From Paenibacillus polymyxa M1 (GTDB lineage Bacteria > Bacillota > Bacilli > Paenibacillales > Paenibacillaceae): DNA of 64,000 nt. Position numbers and translations under genes: made by a program. The notes under the pieces are model-generated. The model saw only the letters and a program-made list of their open reading frames with translations, made no database searches and was not told the DNA's origin. Shown here piece by piece: positions 61,284-64,000 of the stretch. Within the stretch, counting starts at the first letter, position 1; each line of letters opens with the position of its first letter. The DNA is taken from NCBI RefSeq assembly GCF_000237325.1, contig NC_017542.1, forward strand, positions 3,134,501-3,198,500. Direction: 5' to 3'.

Positions 61284-61759
61284 GTTTTATTGAAGACAGT
61301 TTAATAGTTATCTCACTAAGACTAAGAAGCTTATATTATTTTACAGTGGGTTTTGCTTCTTCTACTCTACTCTCACTGTCCATTATGGGAAATTCCGCTT
61401 CAAATGCTATTGCAAAACGGACAACAGGATCAATAAAATTTGATCAAGGAAGTATAAGCCAACTTGTTTTAGCTGTTTGTGACTTTTACCAGCAACCAAG
61501 ATTACAATGTCGCCAAAGTAATATAAGTTTGGTAATCCCCCAATTGAAAGAAAAAATATTGAGTGAGTTGAATTTGTATTTGCTTAAGAGTGTAGAAAAC
61601 TTATATACAGATATGGAGAAAGATTTATTCGTATCTATTTATGCGAACGTAATCTATGAGGCTGGTTATTTATGGGCTTCCGGAAAAGTAAAATTAAACA
61701 AAGAAGAAATAGCTAAGAAAATTTCGTTATTCGTATTAGGTGGGCAGAACTCTCTTTAA
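61271..61759 (+). pseudogene. TetR-type regulator, C-terminal fragment
   Basis: From about residue 50 the frame reads ISQLVLAVCDFYQQPRLQCR, NLYLLKSVENLYTDMEKDLF and YEAGYLWASGKVKLNKEE, a ligand-binding domain of TetR/AcrR type ending ILGGQNSL-like (LFVLGGQNSL). The N-terminal helix-turn-helix is absent; the first 45 codons run from the repeated hairpin and are not TetR-like. The regulator is therefore truncated and probably non-functional. Confidence 0.7.
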
Positions 61760-62308
61760 TGCTGCTTTTGCTCACTTTCTTAATATTGCTCATCCTCCTC
61801 CCAACAGATAAGAAACAATAAAAAAACACAAGCAATTACGCTTGTGTTTTGATGCAGCCTATATCAGATCACTCTCAAAGAGACAAGACCCTGAAACTGT
61901 ACCACGTAAGGCTTCAAGCTCATCCAGAGCTTTCTTTAAATCACCGTCCATCGCTCATATCCTATTTTCATTAAGCACATTCCCCTCTGTACAATTCATG
62001 ATTACTTTAGAATAATCCGCAAAAACGTTGCGCTTGCCATGCAGGTCCAGTCGCGAAACAGCCCCGGCAATTTCCGTAACTCACCGTGTGGAAAACGACA
62101 CCCCCATTGAAAAGGATGCCTCAACACTATGAATAAAGTAACAAATTTCAGGATAAAAAATCATAGTTCCTAATGTCAGAAGAAGCCAAAGTATTAGACT
62201 GACCTTAGAAATTGAAACAGCGACAACTAAGACGAGGAAATAGGGTCCTTGATTGTCGCTATTGCATTGAACTAACGTATCCCGTTAGTTCAATGGATTA
62301 ATATACAA
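61760..62308. other. intergenic stretch with a terminator
   Basis: A hairpin with ACACAAGC and GCTTGTGT and T-run lies at 61824-61851. A 30-codon minus frame at 61862-61954 (MDGDLKKALDELEALRGT) has a weak ribosome site and may be a remnant. No other gene is seen. Confidence 0.5.
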
Positions 62309-63127
62309 CTAAAATCCAAACTCTGTTACTCTTTCAAGCCACTCACGCATAAGTGACTCAAATAATAGAGTCTGTTCAATCTGAAGATTATGGCCTGCTC
62401 GATCTAGAACGGCAAAGGTTGCTCTAGGATAATTGTCTAAAATTCTAAAAGCATCTATGTAACCAACAACTGCATCTTGTCGCCCAAGAGTAAATACTGT
62501 TGGTTTATCGAAAACTAATTCATCTATATTGGTGGAAAATCCATAGTTTCTTTGAATCTTGCTAAGAAAATCGTAGTCAGCGATCTTACAACCTGCCATG
62601 ATCTCTTCTGAATACCTTTTCCAATTATATTCATTGAGAACGACTTGATTTGCGCTAAAATCACTTACTTGCTCTTCACTTAAGGTGTCCATAAACTCGC
62701 GATCACTATGAACAACAAAATGCTCGGGAAGTATTCTTCTTTTGTGTTCAGGAATAATTAATGGGCAAATCAGTGCAGCCCCACCAATACGATCTTTATG
62801 TCTATTAATTATTCCTCTTGTAATATATCCACCGTATGATTCACCTGCTATGAGATAATCTTGGTTTGGGACAAGAGTTTCAATAAAATTTATAACTGCT
62901 TCTAGCATATCATCTGAATTACATATTTGATCGTAATCCTTTGTTTGTCCCATTCCAGGCAGGTCAAGATAGATACGACGCCAATTGGAATTATCTTCAA
63001 ATATCGGTTCCATACACCCACTCATTAACCGATGGTCTGGTGTAAAACCATGGATCATTATAATTGGTTTGCCTTTACCAATTTCCTCGTAATATATATT
63101 GGCATTCTTGACTTTACAATATGGCAT
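62309..63127 (-). CDS. alpha/beta hydrolase
   Basis: This 272-residue enzyme has the classical fold: oxyanion region IIMIHGFTPDH (about 22-32), YLDLPGMGQT, nucleophile elbow AGESYGGY with serine 97, acid in TLGRQDAVVGY, and histidine in DRAGHNLQIEQ (about 251). It is probably a cytoplasmic esterase or amidase acting on a small molecule; the substrate is not evident. AGGAG lies near the ATG at 63127. It is a single-gene unit reading leftward. Confidence 0.88.
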   Translation of the reverse strand: MPYCKVKNANIYYEEIGKGKPIIMIHGFTPDHRLMSGCMEPIFEDNSNWRRIYLDLPGMGQTKDYDQICNSDDMLEAVINFIETLVPNQDYLIAGESYGGYITRGIINRHKDRIGGAALICPLIIPEHKRRILPEHFVVHSDREFMDTLSEEQVSDFSANQVVLNEYNWKRYSEEIMAGCKIADYDFLSKIQRNYGFSTNIDELVFDKPTVFTLGRQDAVVGYIDAFRILDNYPRATFAVLDRAGHNLQIEQTLLFESLMREWLERVTEFGF

Positions 63128-63396
63128 ACAGACTCCTCCAAAATTGAGTTATTATTATAATATTCTTACACTAAAGAAGAATCTACATGTTTTATCAAGC
63201 AAACCAGATCTCCTTTCCGTTTCGTTTTGATTATATACGCATATATAATATATGTAAAGAACACTTGTTCCCTATTCTTGTTTTCGGAGTTAAACTAACC
63301 TGCCCGTTACTTCAATGAAAAAAAGCAGCCCCTCATGAACTGCCCTACTGCTAGTCACTTCAACAATAGGATGAGTTCATACAAGGGCTACCCCAT

Positions 63397-63660
63397 TTAC
63401 CAAGTAATCCAACCGCTCGTTCGTTTGTAACTGTGCAGGATCTCGTATTCCTCACTACGCATCAGTCGTTTCATTTTTGTTCTATACAGCCGATAATCAT
63501 CTTTTCTTGCTACTTTACATTCTTTGTTGTAATGAACACTCTTGATTCCTTTACGGAAATCCTTAAGCTTCTCTTTTCTTGGATCTTTGGGCTTATTATT
63601 GATCTCCAGACTACGCTGTTTCTCATCTTCCCAGGATTGAATCTCTTCCCGTGTAAACAT
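63397..63660 (-). CDS. hypothetical basic protein (87 aa)
   Basis: The ATG at 63660 (two codons into the longest frame) gives MFTREEIQSWEDEKQRSLEI, followed by a very basic segment (KDPRKEKLKDFRKGIKSVHY, YRLYRTKMKRLMRSEEYEIL). It looks helical and soluble, perhaps nucleic-acid binding. The family is not recognised, and nothing in the context shows a role. Confidence 0.5.
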   Translation of the reverse strand: MFTREEIQSWEDEKQRSLEINNKPKDPRKEKLKDFRKGIKSVHYNKECKVARKDDYRLYRTKMKRLMRSEEYEILHSYKRTSGWITW

Positions 63661-63933
63661 CTTCATCCCCGTTGTGCCGGGTTAGATTTTGGCATTTGAA
63701 GCCATGACCTTAGACACAACTAATAGAAGAAGATCTTCGGATTGAACATTAAATCACCTCTGAATTTATTCGCCCTTATTTTAACATATTTATAACTATT
63801 CTTCCCGTTTTACGCCTTCAATCAGTGTTTAGACAATCATTTTACATATTTGAAATTTGCAACTTTCCCCTCTAAACCTTCCTCATCCTGGTCCGTTCCT
63901 GTTTCACCATGAGCTCCCTTCTAAAGGGAGTCT

Positions 63934-64000
63934 TTATGCATAGGTATACTCCGGTCCCAATCGTTCGATAATTCGATCCAACTGTCTGGTTAGATAAGGC
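63934..64000 (-). CDS. 3' end of an unknown gene (continues beyond the window)
   Basis: The frame reads LTRQLDRIIERLGPEYTYA and stops at 63934; a hairpin GAGCTCCCTTC/GAAGGGAGTC-like (63911-63931) follows as its probable terminator. Too little is visible to name it. Confidence 0.4.
   Translation of the reverse strand, partial: PYLTRQLDRIIERLGPEYTYA

Overview
The window is a low-to-mid GC Firmicute chromosome and most resembles Paenibacillus, very probably the P. polymyxa group. The reasons are the lexA/yneA/ynzC SOS cluster, the metH, rnz and nfo core genes, AloR-type regulator/peptide pairs of the kind described in P. polymyxa, and many short spore-type genes. All identifications rest on reading the sequence and on remembered family features; no database search was run.

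Region 1 (1 to about 10,900) is the right arm of a prophage whose remainder lies beyond the left edge. From right to left it holds an integrase, a lysogeny control region with divergent XRE regulators, small early genes, a YqaJ/RecT recombination pair, a replisome organizer containing an iteron-like origin, and a DnaB helicase cut by the edge. The integrase terminator runs into the 3' end of a truncated chromosomal gene in a Tad/Flp-like locus, so the phage appears to have integrated inside that locus.

Region 2 (about 10,900 to 30,740) is ordinary core chromosome. It contains a Tad-like cluster (kinase fused to an ATPase-like domain, a SAF-domain protein, two degenerate MinD-like proteins), a DNA repair and RNA modification operon (Fpg-like, Nfo, receiver-like, thioredoxin-like, ABC ATPase, FtsJ-like methyltransferase), rnz, metH, mtnD, HAD hydrolases, and the divergent lexA / yneA-ynzC SOS unit with five LexA-box-like sites. 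It ends with two tiny, very basic proteins.

Region 3 (about 30,740 to 51,430) is accessory and decaying. It has two AloR-like HTH-TPR regulators, each overlapped by 38 bp at its 3' end by a short secreted-peptide gene. The second regulator is split by an IS3-family element. Around them are five copies of a 30-38 residue single-membrane-span peptide gene; four of these have a shared promoter resembling sigma-K sites. The region also has secreted beta-type proteins, a repeated terminator hairpin, an inverted-repeat element in two copies, a guanidine-I riboswitch with an SMR efflux pair hit by an IS5-family element, and several pseudogenes.

Region 4 (about 51,430 to 64,000) holds a SLATT (DUF4231) plus TIR-like (DUF1863/ThsB-type) gene pair, probably a defence locus. 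Its TIR gene is split by a Tn554-like remnant carrying an MFS efflux gene and is cut again at a prophage lysis remnant (holin, GH25 lysozyme, tail fragments). Beyond lie a phospholipase-C-like protein, a GyrI-like protein, an ABC-F ribosome-protection gene with a leader-peptide attenuator, a truncated TetR fragment and an alpha/beta hydrolase.
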